The notes below the pieces were generated by a model. That model saw only the letters and a list, made by a program, of their open reading frames with translations, was not told the DNA's origin and did not search any database. From an uncultured Spartobacteria bacterium (GTDB lineage Bacteria > Verrucomicrobiota > Verrucomicrobiia > Chthoniobacterales > Chthoniobacteraceae), in the NCBI GenBank assembly GCA_903901425.1, contig CAIURC010000208.1, positions 1-64,000 of the forward strand: DNA of 64,000 nt, given 5' to 3'. Position 1 is the stretch's first letter. The number at the start of each line of letters is the position of its first letter. Shown piece after piece: positions 39,635-50,900 of the stretch. Both the position numbers and the translations under genes were made by a program.

Positions 39635-42600
39635 ATGTTTAATTTTCGCCACCTTTGCACCCAGACTCTTCCGCGTCTGTCGGTAGTTCTCCGTGCTTTT
39701 TTCTTTCTCCTCGCCGCCGATTGCCCCACCCGCGCCCAGTCCGCGACCGCTCACCGGGCTTTCATCACGGAATTTGCCGCCTCCAACAGCACGTTTCTGG
39801 ACGAGGACGGGGATCCCTCAGACTGGCTCGAGCTGCACAATCCCGGTGCATCGCCTCTGGTCCTGACAGGCTGGTTTCTTTCGGATGACCCGGCCCAACC
39901 GAGAAAGTGGCGGTTCCCGGAAACGGTGCTGCCTGCGGGCGACTTTTTGGTCATTTGGGCCTCGGGCAAGGACCGTCGGGCAGCCGGCTTGCCCCTGCAC
40001 ACCAATTTTTCGCTCTCAGGGACCGGGGAATCCCTGATTTTGAGCCGGCAGGACGGATCGGTTTCGCACCAGTTTCTCAATTACCCAGCCCTTGGAACCA
40101 CGGTCTCGTACGGGATGCAATTTGAGTCTGCTCGGTGGACTCCAGACCCGCTCCGCGGCGTGTACCGGGTTCCCCTGGGGCCGACACCGCGTTGGTTCGG
40201 ATCGGATTTTCCGGCCGGAGGTTGGCCCTCGTTTACGGGCCATCAAGGGTTCGGTCCCGCCGCGGTGCAACCGGGGATGCGCCTCAGGCAGGTGGGCGCG
40301 GCTCCGGGATTCGGGGAGGTCAACACTCTGGCCCGCTGTGACGCACTTTTGGCGCTTTCTGGGGACAGTCCCCTGATTGCCGTTCAGGCCACGGAAACGG
40401 TTTCCTCGGTGAACTACGGGGGATCCCATTACCCCGGCGACACCCTGCTACCCACGCCAGCCACCGATTTTTACGCAGTCCAAGCCACCGGGATGGTTCT
40501 GATCCCCACTGCAGGCACGTATTCTTTTGGACTGAACTCGGATGACGGCGGCCGGATCCGGATCGACGGGCAGGATGTGATGGTGGACGACTCCCTGCAC
40601 GGGGAGCAGGACCACATCGGGACGGTGACTCTGAGCGCCGGCTACCACGCGTTTGAAATGGTGATGTTTGAAAATGGCGGGGGCGATCTGGTCGAGTTTT
40701 ATGCCGCTCCCGGGGTTCACACTGAGTGGTCCGCGGCCATGAAACTGGTGGGGGACACGGTAAACGGCGGCCTTGCCACCGTCTTGGCATCGCCTTCCAA
40801 CGGCCTGACCGAAGCCGCCATGCGCGGCATCCAAGCGTCCTGCTATTTCCGGGTCGCGGTTCAACCGGCCTCCAGACCTGCCCTTCAGTCGCTGTCCACC
40901 CTCCGGCTTCATGTCCGGTACGATGACGGATTTGCGGCGTTCCTGAACGGCACCCGGGTGGCTTCCCAGAACGCGCCGCCCGCGCTCACGCACGCCTCCA
41001 CCGCCACCGCTCCGCACCTGCTCTCAGCGGATGCTCCATTCGAGGCGCACAACCTCACCCCCTTTCTTCCCCTGGTGCGCTCCTCGGGCAATGTTCTCGC
41101 GCTCCAAGGACTCAACGTCAGTGCCGGGGACGCCAGTTTCTTTCTGGATGCCGAGATGGTGGCGGGCCGGCTCCTGGTGGACGCTCCGCCGGTGGCGTTT
41201 GAAAACGGGCAGCGCACCCCGGGCACGGTGAACTCCCCGCAGACCGCGGTTCTGGGCAGCGCTCCCGTGCTTCTGAGCGTGCCAGCAGGCTACTACACGC
41301 AGCCATTTACGCTCACCCTGCAAAGCCCGACTCCGGGCAGCACCATCCGATACACGCTGGATGGCTCCACGCCGACCGCCACCTCCGGCACCGTGTATTC
41401 CAGACCACTGACGGTCGCCAAAACCTCCGTGCTCCGGTCAGCGGCATTCCGTGCGGGAAGCGCGGCCTCGGCCGTCACCACGGCCACCTACTTTTTCATG
41501 GACGACGTCCTGACCCAGTCCCCGACGGGGGCCAAACCCAGCCCGGCATGGCCGGCGGTAAACAACGGCCAACATTTCATCCGCTACGGGATGAGCCCGC
41601 TGATCGTCAACTCCACCGACCCCGAAATTGGCGGCAGAGCCAAGGTCCGTGAGGGGTTGCTCAGCCTGCCCGCGGTTTCTTTGGTCACGGATCTCCCCAA
41701 CTTCTTCGACTCCGAGACGGGCATCCTATTTAATCCCAACGGAAGAGGCAGCCAGTGGGAACGGCCCTGCTCGATGGAGTTTCTTTCACCTCCTGGAACT
41801 AACCGCCCCAACGGCTCCCAGGAGTTCCAAATTGACTGCGGCGCGCGCACCCGGGGCGGATTCAGCCGCGACCCCTCCAATCCCAAGCACGGCTTCCACA
41901 TGTTTTTCCGGAGCCGGTATGGCGCAGCCAAACTGGAGTACCCGCTTTTCGGGGAATCGGGCGCGCAAACGTTCGACCAGATCGATCTGCGGACTGCCCA
42001 GAACTATTCCTGGTCGTTTGGCGGGGATCTCAACAATTCGTTTCTTCGCGAGGAATCCTCCCGGCGCGCCCAGTTGGCGATGGGGCAACCGGCCTCGCAC
42101 GTGCGCTATTTCCACCTCTTCATCAACGGCCACTACTGGGGCCTTTTCAACTTTGACGAACGCAAGGAAGCCAGTTTTGGAGCGACCTATTTCGGCGGCA
42201 ATAAAGAGGAGTACGACGTCATCAAGTGCGAACAGAGCGAGGGGTACGTCACGGGCATCACCGATGGCCAGATTGACGCCTGGCGCGACCTTTGGGAAAA
42301 AGGTCGGGCCCACGCAGCAACCCCCTCCAACGCGGCGTATTTCAGCCTGATGGGCCTCCAAGCCGACGGAACCACCCCTTCCACGGATCCCGTCCTGCTG
42401 GATGTGGACAACCTCATCGATTACCTGCTGCTCACTTTCTGGACCGGCAACGAGGATGGATGCACCTCCGCCTTCCTCGGAAATGGCACTGCCAACAACT
42501 GGTTCGGACTCCGGAACCGGAACAGCACAGCCGGTTTCCGTTTTTTTGCACACGACTTCGAACACAGCCTCGGCCTGCCCAGCGGCTCCGCAGGAGTGGA

Positions 42601-45600
42601 CCGGACCGGACCTTTCGAGTCGGAAAACCAAGCCGTTTTTGAACTCTCCAACCCCTACTTCCTCCATCTGGATCTGCTTCCCAACCCCGAGTATCGGATC
42701 CGCTGGGCGGACCGCGTCCAGAAACACCTCTTCGGAACCGGGGCGTTGTCGACCGCCTCATGGACGAACCGGATTCAAACGCTGGCTGCGGAGATCAACT
42801 CCGCCATCACTGCGGAGTCGGCGCGCTGGGGAGGGGCAAAAACCCAAACCCCGCTCAATCGAATTCACTGGCTCGACTCCAAAAACTGGATCCTCAACAC
42901 CTTTATCCCGGCCCGACACGACATCGTTCTGGCTCAACTGCGCAAACCCGAGCTCGGCCTTTTTCCGCAGACTGACGCCCCCCAACTCTCCCCTTCCGGT
43001 GGCCGGGTGGCACCCGGAACACCCCTGAACGTCCTCTCGACCTCCACCGTGTACCGGATGCCGGACGGGAGCGACCCCCGGGCCATCGGAGGCGGCATCC
43101 GCCCCGGCGCAATCGCCTCGCCGCCCTCGACCGGATCCACCCAGACTCCGGTGGCCTTCGGGTCCCAGTGGCGCTATCTGGACACGGGCATGGATCAGGG
43201 CAGCGCATGGCGCACCGCGGGCTTTGATGATTCTGCATGGGCCCTGGGCAACGGCGAACTCGGCTACGGCGACGGGGATGAAACCACCGTTGTCCAAGGC
43301 GGCCCTGCCGATGCCCGACACGCCACCGCCTATTTCCGACGCACATTTTCGCTCGCCGGGGTGTCTGGAATTGTTTCCGCCACCGTCTCCCTCAAGTACG
43401 ATGACGAGGCATGGGTATACCTCAACGGACAGTTGGTGCACAAAACCACCGCCGGACTGCCCGACAACCCCAGGTTTGACGCCTACACCGGGACCGGAAA
43501 TGAGAACACCACAGCGACGTTCACAATTGATCCGGCACTTTTGCTGGAGGGCAGCAATCTTCTGGCCGTCGAAGTCCACCAAGGCAACGCCACCAGCTCG
43601 GACCTGAGTTTCGATCTGCAACTCCAAACCGGCACCGCTTCCGAAGGAACCTCCATCCTTGCCAGTGCCACCCCCGGAATTCAGACCCTCCGGCTCCGCG
43701 CCCTCAACGATTCCACAAACGAGTGGAGCGCACTGACTGAAACCACGCTTCTCGTCGGAGTCGAATCCCCCGCCCCAGGCTCCCTGGCCATCGCAGAACT
43801 CCTCTACGCACCCGCCCCCCCCACAGAGGCCGAAAAAAACGCCGGCTTCCGAAACGCATCGGACTTTGAATTTGTCCTGCTCCAAAACGTGAGTGCCAGC
43901 CACTTGGATTTGGCGGGAGTCCGGCTCGACAAGGCAGTGGAATTCACACTGACCGAGCAGTCCCCGCACCGAGTCCTGGCCCCTGGCGGACTACTCGTTG
44001 TGGCGGCCAACCCGGCGGCATTCGTGGCGCGCTCAGGCAGCGCCATCCCAGTGACGGGCCCCTTCAAGGGCAATCTTGCCAATGAGGGGGACCATCTCCG
44101 CGTTTTGTTTGGCTCCAGCCTCATCACCCAACTTTCCTACACCGCGGGCGGATTGTGGCCCCGGATTCCCGACGGTTCAGGCCATAGCTTGGTCCGGGCG
44201 CAACCCACCTCGCAGCCAGGCTCGGGGTCCACCCCGGGAGAATGGTTTGTGAGTTACCGCAGGGGCGGCGATTTCCAGCAGACGCCCCCCCCACAGGGTT
44301 CCATCCAGCTTGGAACCGCCTCCCTCGAAACCGTTGAAGCACCAGGAACGGTCCAAGTCCCCGTGTTACGCACCGGGCCGCTGAATACACCCGCCTCCGT
44401 CCAGTTCACCACGCAGCCCGGTTCGGCAATCGCCGGCAGCGATTTCACCGCCACCTCCGGCACGCTCTCGTTTCCCGTCGGGTCTGCCTCCAGCTCAGTG
44501 AATGTCACGATCTCTGGGGATACGCTCCACGAGGCGACGGAATCGTTCACCGTTGAACTTGCCAATCCGACGGGCGCTATCGCGGGCGCCCCGCTTTCAA
44601 CCGTGGTCCGGATCTTGGACGACGACTCCACCGCAGCACCTGCCAACGACCGCTTTGCTCAGGCCCAACCCATCGCCGGTTCCTCAGGCACGGTTGCCGG
44701 CTCCAATCTGAGTGCCACCCGGGAAACCGGTGAACCCCTCCATGGAGGCCCGGGCAGCACCTCCATCTGGTTCCGCTGGACCGCCCCAGCCAATGGAACC
44801 GTCCAGTTCCGCACTGCCGGCAGCGCCAACCCCGACGGTTCGCCCATGGACACCCTCCTGGCGGCATACACCGGCACCCGCCTCAACGCCCTGGTCCCCA
44901 TCGCCTCCAACCACGACGCAGCGCCCGGAGATCCCACCAGTTCCCTCCAATTCGCCGCATGCAAAGGCGACTCCTACCTGATCGCAGTCGATGGCGCCTT
45001 CGGTGCCGCCGGCACCGTTCTCCTCGATTGGAACAGCCCGAACGCCAAGTTCGAGTTCCGGTCCCCGACGTTCTCGGCACGGGAAGGGCGTCCCAGCGCC
45101 TCCGTGGAAGTCGTTCGCTCAGGCAACACTTCCAGCGCGGCGTCCGTTTCTGTTTCCACCGCATCGGACTCCGCCGCAGCCGGATCGGATTTCACCACCA
45201 CCAGTGTCCTGCTCGAGTTCCTTCCCGGACAACGGTCGATCCAAGTCGAGATCCCGCTTTTGGATGACACCGAACAGGAGGGACCCGAGTCTTTTCTGGT
45301 TTCGCTGCAGAACCCGTCCGCAGGCCATTCCCTGGGCCTCATCTCCAACGCCGCCGTCCAGATCTCGGATGACGAGGATGCACCCGCCCAGGATCACTTT
45401 GCGCTCGCTTCCACGCTCAGCGGGGAATCCGGTTCGGTTACGGTCAATAACGCCGGTGCAACGCTCGAGTCGGGCGAACCGGTCCATGGTCCGGATGGCG
45501 GCCGCTCGGTCTGGTTTGTCTGGACGGCTCCCCGGAACGGCCGCGCGACCTTTGAAACCATGGGGAGCCTGACTCCGGGCGGGATGCCTCTGGACACCCT

Positions 45601-47854
45601 GCTGGCCGTCTACACCGACACCGCGCTCGATGCGCTCGAGGTGGTGAACCGCAACGACAACGCGCCGCTGACTCCCACCAGCCGCGTCCAGTTCACGGCA
45701 AAATCCGGCCAGACCTATCGGATCGCCATCGACGACCGGGCCGGAGGCGGCACCGTGCTCCTCACATGGTCCCTTGTGGATTCCGACACCCTGCTTGAGT
45801 CGATCCCGGGCCTGCCCGCGCCATTTCTGGAAGTGACCGAGTCTTACTCGGAATCCCTTGCCGGTTCGATCGCCAGTGGGTTCACCGTGCAGCCAAGCCA
45901 GAAGCTGGTGGCGACCCTCAAGGCCCCCATGGGCAGCCTGACCCCGGCCTTCCTCACCCCAGAGGCGCCTTTTGAGATTCGGCTGGGCGATGTGCAATTC
46001 TCCGGAACGCTGGGCATGGACCCCGTGTTTTCCGCGTCCAAAACCAGCGCCAGAATTCCGCTGCTCCATTCGGACAACCAGCGGGCAGGCACGCTTCTGC
46101 TCTCGTGGACCAAAACCCAACTGACTCTGGTGCTGACCGTGGAGCATCCCGAACTGCTCTTTGAGGCCGGCGATCATTTCGGCCCCACGGGACCGTTTTC
46201 CGGACAGGTCGGTGCCTCTCAGGTCCGGTTCAGCATCGCGAATTTTGTGGCCAGCCGAAGGTTGTATTTTTCTGGAAACACCACGCGCACCCAACTCACC
46301 CGTGGCACCAGCAACTTCACCCTCCACGCGGTCTCCCTCCGGGCCAGCCCAGATCTTTCAGGGCCTTCCATCGCGTTACAAAGACCGCTGCCACCCGCCA
46401 GAACCACCGCTGCCACCGTCTCGATCGCCGGGACCATCTCGGATGCGCGCGGCGTCACTGACGCGCAACTGCTCCTGAACGGGTCGGTTTTTCCGACCCT
46501 GACCCTTGCCCCGGCGCTCCCGGCCAACAGCCTCAGCTTCAACGCCGCAAATTGCCCGCTGCAACCGGGCAAAAACACGCTGGAACTCCGCGCCACGGAC
46601 CGGGACAGCAATGTCTCCGTTTCAAAACGGGAGATCACCCGGTCGGTTCTCACGCCTGTCACTATCACCAGTCAGGGCTCAGGCAGCATTGCCGGAAAAC
46701 CCAGCGGCACTCTGCTGGAGATCCAATCCTCAGCCTCGTGGACCGCTTCCCCGGCGGCAGGCTGGCTTTTTGACCGCTGGAGCGGCTCCGTGGACAGCAC
46801 TTCCCCCACCCTGACGGCCGTCATCACGGAAAATTTCCTGCTCCAAGCCAACTTTGTTCCCAACCCGTTCCCGGCGGATTCCGGCTCGTACAGCGGCCTG
46901 ATTCGTTCCGGCGCCTCTGCGCCTGCTGGGTCCATGAGCGTCACCTTGAGTTCCTTGGGAGCGCTGACTGGAAAACTCATCCTTGCCTCGGGAACGGTCC
47001 AGTTCAAGGGATCGGTGCGTCCGGATGGCCTTTTTACCATCTCCATTCCAAGAAAGGGGCTTCCCCCGCTCTCTCTGAGACTCCAGTTCGCGCTTCGAGG
47101 ATCCGGCCAGGTCTCTGGCACTGTCTCAGACACCCTGACCGTTCTCCGCATCGATGCGGAACAGGATGCCACGTTCGCAACACCCCCGGAATCCGCGGGC
47201 GCCTACTCGGTGCTGTTCCAACCAGGTGTTCCAGCCTTCCCGGGCCACGGTTTTGCCGCTGGAACAGTCAGTTCCAAGGGGCGGATGACCCTTGCCGGCA
47301 GCCTCCCCGACGGGACCAAGTTCTCCGCAGGCGGGCAACTTTCCCGGGATTTCCTTTTCACATTTCTGACGGGACTCTCCAAACCCGCCGGGCAACTCAC
47401 CGGATTTCTTTCCCTACAAACTCCCTCCATGGGTGGAGATTGGACCTGGTCACGTGCTGCAGTGGGGAGCGTTTCTGGATTCACTGTTTCCGCCGAAACA
47501 ACGGTTCGCCGTTACCAGCCTCCAGCCGCCAACACCCGGCTCCTGGACGCGCTCAACGCCGCCAACGGCGCGGCTGTGCTCGCATTCTCCAGCACCGCCC
47601 TCGGCACCCATTCCCGCCCGTTCGTACTCGATGTGAAAAACAAGGCCGCGTTTTCCCCAACATCTCCCTCCCGGGCGGTCAGCCTCTCCTTTTCAACCGC
47701 TTCCGGAGTCTTTACGGGCTCGTTCCAGGATCCCGTTTCGGGTGCCAATCACTCGTTCTCGGGAATCGTGGATCAGGTGGCCGGGACTGGAGCCGGTTTT
47801 TTCCTCGGGCCGCAAGGCCCGGGCACGCTCACACTGGCGCCGGCAGCGGACTAG
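39635..47854 (+). CDS. giant exported CotH-kinase-domain multidomain protein
   Basis: A 2739-aa secreted protein. In order: signal peptide (1-35); lamin-tail domain (~42-160); PA14-like domain (~277-361, LNSDDGGRIRIDG); chitobiase-C-like fold (~552-608, IRYTLDGSTPT); CotH kinase domain (~680-1100); jelly-roll-like domain (~1180-1335); second lamin-tail domain (~1382-1500); two Calx-beta domains (~1558-1668 and 1802-1917), each followed by a pre-peptidase-like module; an InlB-type bacterial repeat (~2347-2408); and a C-terminal duplicated beta module. CotH hallmarks are visible: RTRGGFSRDPSNPKHGFHMF, RYFHLFINGHYWGLFNFDER and FRFFAHDFEHSLG with the putative metal-binding Asp. CotH proteins are atypical extracytoplasmic protein kinases. 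Divergence from VTC/DUF4956 fits their usual association. There is no PEP-CTERM tail. Confidence 0.93.
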   Translation: MFNFRHLCTQTLPRLSVVLRAFFFLLAADCPTRAQSATAHRAFITEFAASNSTFLDEDGDPSDWLELHNPGASPLVLTGWFLSDDPAQPRKWRFPETVLPAGDFLVIWASGKDRRAAGLPLHTNFSLSGTGESLILSRQDGSVSHQFLNYPALGTTVSYGMQFESARWTPDPLRGVYRVPLGPTPRWFGSDFPAGGWPSFTGHQGFGPAAVQPGMRLRQVGAAPGFGEVNTLARCDALLALSGDSPLIAVQATETVSSVNYGGSHYPGDTLLPTPATDFYAVQATGMVLIPTAGTYSFGLNSDDGGRIRIDGQDVMVDDSLHGEQDHIGTVTLSAGYHAFEMVMFENGGGDLVEFYAAPGVHTEWSAAMKLVGDTVNGGLATVLASPSNGLTEAAMRGIQASCYFRVAVQPASRPALQSLSTLRLHVRYDDGFAAFLNGTRVASQNAPPALTHASTATAPHLLSADAPFEAHNLTPFLPLVRSSGNVLALQGLNVSAGDASFFLDAEMVAGRLLVDAPPVAFENGQRTPGTVNSPQTAVLGSAPVLLSVPAGYYTQPFTLTLQSPTPGSTIRYTLDGSTPTATSGTVYSRPLTVAKTSVLRSAAFRAGSAASAVTTATYFFMDDVLTQSPTGAKPSPAWPAVNNGQHFIRYGMSPLIVNSTDPEIGGRAKVREGLLSLPAVSLVTDLPNFFDSETGILFNPNGRGSQWERPCSMEFLSPPGTNRPNGSQEFQIDCGARTRGGFSRDPSNPKHGFHMFFRSRYGAAKLEYPLFGESGAQTFDQIDLRTAQNYSWSFGGDLNNSFLREESSRRAQLAMGQPASHVRYFHLFINGHYWGLFNFDERKEASFGATYFGGNKEEYDVIKCEQSEGYVTGITDGQIDAWRDLWEKGRAHAATPSNAAYFSLMGLQADGTTPSTDPVLLDVDNLIDYLLLTFWTGNEDGCTSAFLGNGTANNWFGLRNRNSTAGFRFFAHDFEHSLGLPSGSAGVDRTGPFESENQAVFELSNPYFLHLDLLPNPEYRIRWADRVQKHLFGTGALSTASWTNRIQTLAAEINSAITAESARWGGAKTQTPLNRIHWLDSKNWILNTFIPARHDIVLAQLRKPELGLFPQTDAPQLSPSGGRVAPGTPLNVLSTSTVYRMPDGSDPRAIGGGIRPGAIASPPSTGSTQTPVAFGSQWRYLDTGMDQGSAWRTAGFDDSAWALGNGELGYGDGDETTVVQGGPADARHATAYFRRTFSLAGVSGIVSATVSLKYDDEAWVYLNGQLVHKTTAGLPDNPRFDAYTGTGNENTTATFTIDPALLLEGSNLLAVEVHQGNATSSDLSFDLQLQTGTASEGTSILASATPGIQTLRLRALNDSTNEWSALTETTLLVGVESPAPGSLAIAELLYAPAPPTEAEKNAGFRNASDFEFVLLQNVSASHLDLAGVRLDKAVEFTLTEQSPHRVLAPGGLLVVAANPAAFVARSGSAIPVTGPFKGNLANEGDHLRVLFGSSLITQLSYTAGGLWPRIPDGSGHSLVRAQPTSQPGSGSTPGEWFVSYRRGGDFQQTPPPQGSIQLGTASLETVEAPGTVQVPVLRTGPLNTPASVQFTTQPGSAIAGSDFTATSGTLSFPVGSASSSVNVTISGDTLHEATESFTVELANPTGAIAGAPLSTVVRILDDDSTAAPANDRFAQAQPIAGSSGTVAGSNLSATRETGEPLHGGPGSTSIWFRWTAPANGTVQFRTAGSANPDGSPMDTLLAAYTGTRLNALVPIASNHDAAPGDPTSSLQFAACKGDSYLIAVDGAFGAAGTVLLDWNSPNAKFEFRSPTFSAREGRPSASVEVVRSGNTSSAASVSVSTASDSAAAGSDFTTTSVLLEFLPGQRSIQVEIPLLDDTEQEGPESFLVSLQNPSAGHSLGLISNAAVQISDDEDAPAQDHFALASTLSGESGSVTVNNAGATLESGEPVHGPDGGRSVWFVWTAPRNGRATFETMGSLTPGGMPLDTLLAVYTDTALDALEVVNRNDNAPLTPTSRVQFTAKSGQTYRIAIDDRAGGGTVLLTWSLVDSDTLLESIPGLPAPFLEVTESYSESLAGSIASGFTVQPSQKLVATLKAPMGSLTPAFLTPEAPFEIRLGDVQFSGTLGMDPVFSASKTSARIPLLHSDNQRAGTLLLSWTKTQLTLVLTVEHPELLFEAGDHFGPTGPFSGQVGASQVRFSIANFVASRRLYFSGNTTRTQLTRGTSNFTLHAVSLRASPDLSGPSIALQRPLPPARTTAATVSIAGTISDARGVTDAQLLLNGSVFPTLTLAPALPANSLSFNAANCPLQPGKNTLELRATDRDSNVSVSKREITRSVLTPVTITSQGSGSIAGKPSGTLLEIQSSASWTASPAAGWLFDRWSGSVDSTSPTLTAVITENFLLQANFVPNPFPADSGSYSGLIRSGASAPAGSMSVTLSSLGALTGKLILASGTVQFKGSVRPDGLFTISIPRKGLPPLSLRLQFALRGSGQVSGTVSDTLTVLRIDAEQDATFATPPESAGAYSVLFQPGVPAFPGHGFAAGTVSSKGRMTLAGSLPDGTKFSAGGQLSRDFLFTFLTGLSKPAGQLTGFLSLQTPSMGGDWTWSRAAVGSVSGFTVSAETTVRRYQPPAANTRLLDALNAANGAAVLAFSSTALGTHSRPFVLDVKNKAAFSPTSPSRAVSLSFSTASGVFTGSFQDPVSGANHSFSGIVDQVAGTGAGFFLGPQGPGTLTLAPAAD

Positions 47855-47892
47855 CCGTGCTTTTTTCTCCACTCCGTTGCGGAGACGGCTAG
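47851..47892 (+). terminator. stem-loop after the CotH gene
   Basis: An inner CTCCG/CGGAG stem with a TTG loop is enclosed by an outer perfect 8-bp pair, CTAGCCGT/ACGGCTAG. The outer left arm includes the CotH gene's TAG stop codon. A TTTTTT run lies in the 5' bulge, not after the stem, so classical intrinsic termination is uncertain. Confidence 0.4.
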
Positions 47893-47902
47893 GGTGACGT
47901 CC

Positions 47903-50900
47903 ATGCGGTCCACCCCCCTGCGTCTGGTGCTTGCCGGCCTCCTGCTGCCGGCCGGTCTTTCCCGTGTTCATGCCGTTCCGCCTGGCGGCGCTCCGCCAAT
48001 GGCGGAGGGAATCACGGCCAGCAAATGGTCCGGCGCTCTGAACGTACCCGACCCGGTGGCCTGCAGCGTGGATCCCCGGGGCCGGGTCTATGTCACCTCC
48101 ACCCTGCGCAGGAAGGCTGCGGATCTCGACATCCGCGAACATCCGGAATGGATTCCAGACGATGTGGGGTTGCAGTCGGTGGAGGACAAATCGGCGTTTT
48201 TGAAAAAAGCCCTTGCGCCGGGCAAATACCGGACGCCCAAAGCCAGCGTGACCGACCTGAATCAGGACGGATCCGTGGACTGGAAAGACCTCACCATTCT
48301 CTCGGAACGGATCTACCAACTCCGGGATACGGACGGCGATGGTACGGCGGACCGGATGACGGTGTTTGCAGAGGGGTTCAACTCGGAGGTGACCGGGATT
48401 GCGGCCGGCGTCCTTTACCACAACGGCTGGGTGTACGCGACCATCGCCCCGGACCTGTGGCGGTTCAAGGACACCGACGACGATGGTGTGGCTGACCTCC
48501 GCGAGATTGTGGTCCACGGTTTTGGTCTGCACCTGGCCTATGCCGGCCATGACATGCACGGGCTCTCGGTGGGGCCAGACGGCCGCATCTACTGGAGCAT
48601 CGGCGACAAGGGAGTGCAGGTGGTCTCCAAAGAAGGCCGGAAGTTTTCCTACCCCAACCAAGGCTGCGTGCTGCGGGTGGAACCCGACGGAACCGGGTTT
48701 GAGGTGTTTGCCCATGGCCTGCGCAACCCGCAGGAACCTGCGTTTGACGCGTTTGGAAACCTGATCGCGGTGGACAACGATGCGGATTTCAAGGGGGAAA
48801 AAGAGCGGCTCGTGTTCATCCCGGAAGGCAGCGACCACGGCTGGCGCTGCAACTACCAGTACATGGGATCCCGTTCCCCATGGCTCATCGAGCGCCTCTG
48901 GGAAACGCCCTTCCCCGGCCAGTCCAGCCACCATCTCCCGCCCCTCGCCTACTCCACCAACGGCCCCGCCGGATTCAAACACGACCCGGGCACTGCGCTC
49001 GGCCCAGCACAGCGCAACGCCTTTTTCCTCCACGAATTCCCCAGCGGCGTTCTGCGCGGATTCACGCTCACCCCGCGAGGCGCCTCCTTTGAACTCAACC
49101 CCGTGGAAACCCTCTCCTCGGGCATCATGGTGGTCGGCAACGCCTGGCATCCCGATGGCTCACTCTACGCCGCAGACTGGGCCGGCGGTTACCCGCTGGA
49201 TGGCAAAGGCGCCGTATGGCGCTTCGATGCACCCGCTGGCAAAAACGCAGCCCTCCGCAGACAAACCCACACCCTGCTCTCCAAAGGCTTCACCGATCTC
49301 CCCCCTGAAAAACTCACCGAGCTTCTCGGGCACGCCGATCAACGGGTCCGACTGGGTGCCCAGTTCGAACTCGTCCGCCAGAAACAGTCCAGACCGCTCC
49401 TTGCCACCGCCAACAACCCCAAGTCCAAACCGTTTGCGCGCCTCCATGCCGTGTGGGGCTTTGGACAACTCCTTCGCCACCGGGAGGTGCACGCCACGGA
49501 CCTCCTGCCGCTGCTTCGGGACAACAGCCCCCTGATCCGCGTACAGACCGCTGCCATGCTCTCAGAGTCCGACCTCTCCGAGGAACAGGCAGCTCTTCTC
49601 CTGCCGCTCCTCTCGGACCCGGATCCCAAACCGCAACTCCACGCAGCAATCGCCCTCGGCCGACTCCGACTTGCTTCCGCAACACCGGCACTCCTCCGGT
49701 TCGCGGAAAAATCCGGCTCAGACCCGGTGCTCAGGCACGCCGCCGTCACAGGCCTGACCGGCTGCGCCACAGCGGCGCAACTCACGGACGCTTCCAGCCA
49801 TTCCTCCCCTGAAGTCCGAACCGCTGCGGTTCTTGCCTTGGGCAGACAGGCCAACCCCGGGGCTGCGCGCTTCCTTGAAGACGCCGATCCCGCAATCGCA
49901 GCCGAAGCCGCGCGCGCGATCCATGACGGGCCGGGAATTCCAGAAGCGTTGCCGGCTCTGGCCGCAAAAGCCGGAGCAGCAGCCCGGACCGGCCGCCGGG
50001 ACTTTGCGGCGCGGGCCATCAACGCCCAGCTCCGAATCGGTGCGCCGGAAGGCGCCTCGATACTGCTTCAGATTGCCCTGGAAGACGCTGTCCCCTTGGA
50101 GATCCGCGAGGAGGCGTTGGGCGCTCTGGTGGCCTGGAGCCAACCGCCCCGACTGGATCGCGTGGATGGATTTGCACGGTCCATGGCACCTGCCCCGATC
50201 CAGACTCTATTGGAGCCGGCATTAACCCGGTTGCTGGCAGTGCCAGAAGCCGAACTGCGTCAGGCTGCGGTTGAACTGATGCTGGGGCACGGCCTCAAAT
50301 CCACGCCTGAGCTCGTGGCCGGGCTGATTGCGGAATCTTCCTCTGCGGGAGCACTCCGGGCCGGCGCGCTCCGGTTGATGGGCGCTCATCACCGATCCAG
50401 TCCGCTCTGGGGAACCACTCTGGAGGCCGCGCTCGCGCCCGGAGCGCCGGCTGAAATCCAAGAGGCGGCTCTGGATCTGTTGCTCCCCGAAAAAGCCGGT
50501 TACCTCGCCGCACACGCGGAACGCCTGATTGCTGCGAGCCCCGTTCCGGTCAAGCAGCACGTAATCCGCGCCCTCGCCGCGGCGCGGACTCCAGAATGCG
50601 ACAGAATCCTCGGCGGCCTGGCCCGCCAGTTGGCGGGCCTGAAAGCCCCTCCAGCGCTGCAACTCGACATTCTTGAGGCCGCCCAGAGCCGGGGCAGCGA
50701 TGTCTCAGAGTTGGCGGACGCCGTTGCCGCTTACAGCCAGTCGCCGGCCAGCGCCGCGCACCGGGAACTGGAGGAGGGCGGCCGGGCGGACTCGGGCAAA
50801 GAACTGGTGGCCAACCATCTCGGAGCCAACTGCTTGGCGTGTCACGCCCTCGGAGATACCGGCAGCTCCGTCGGCCCCAACCTGCGCTCCATCGGTCTCC

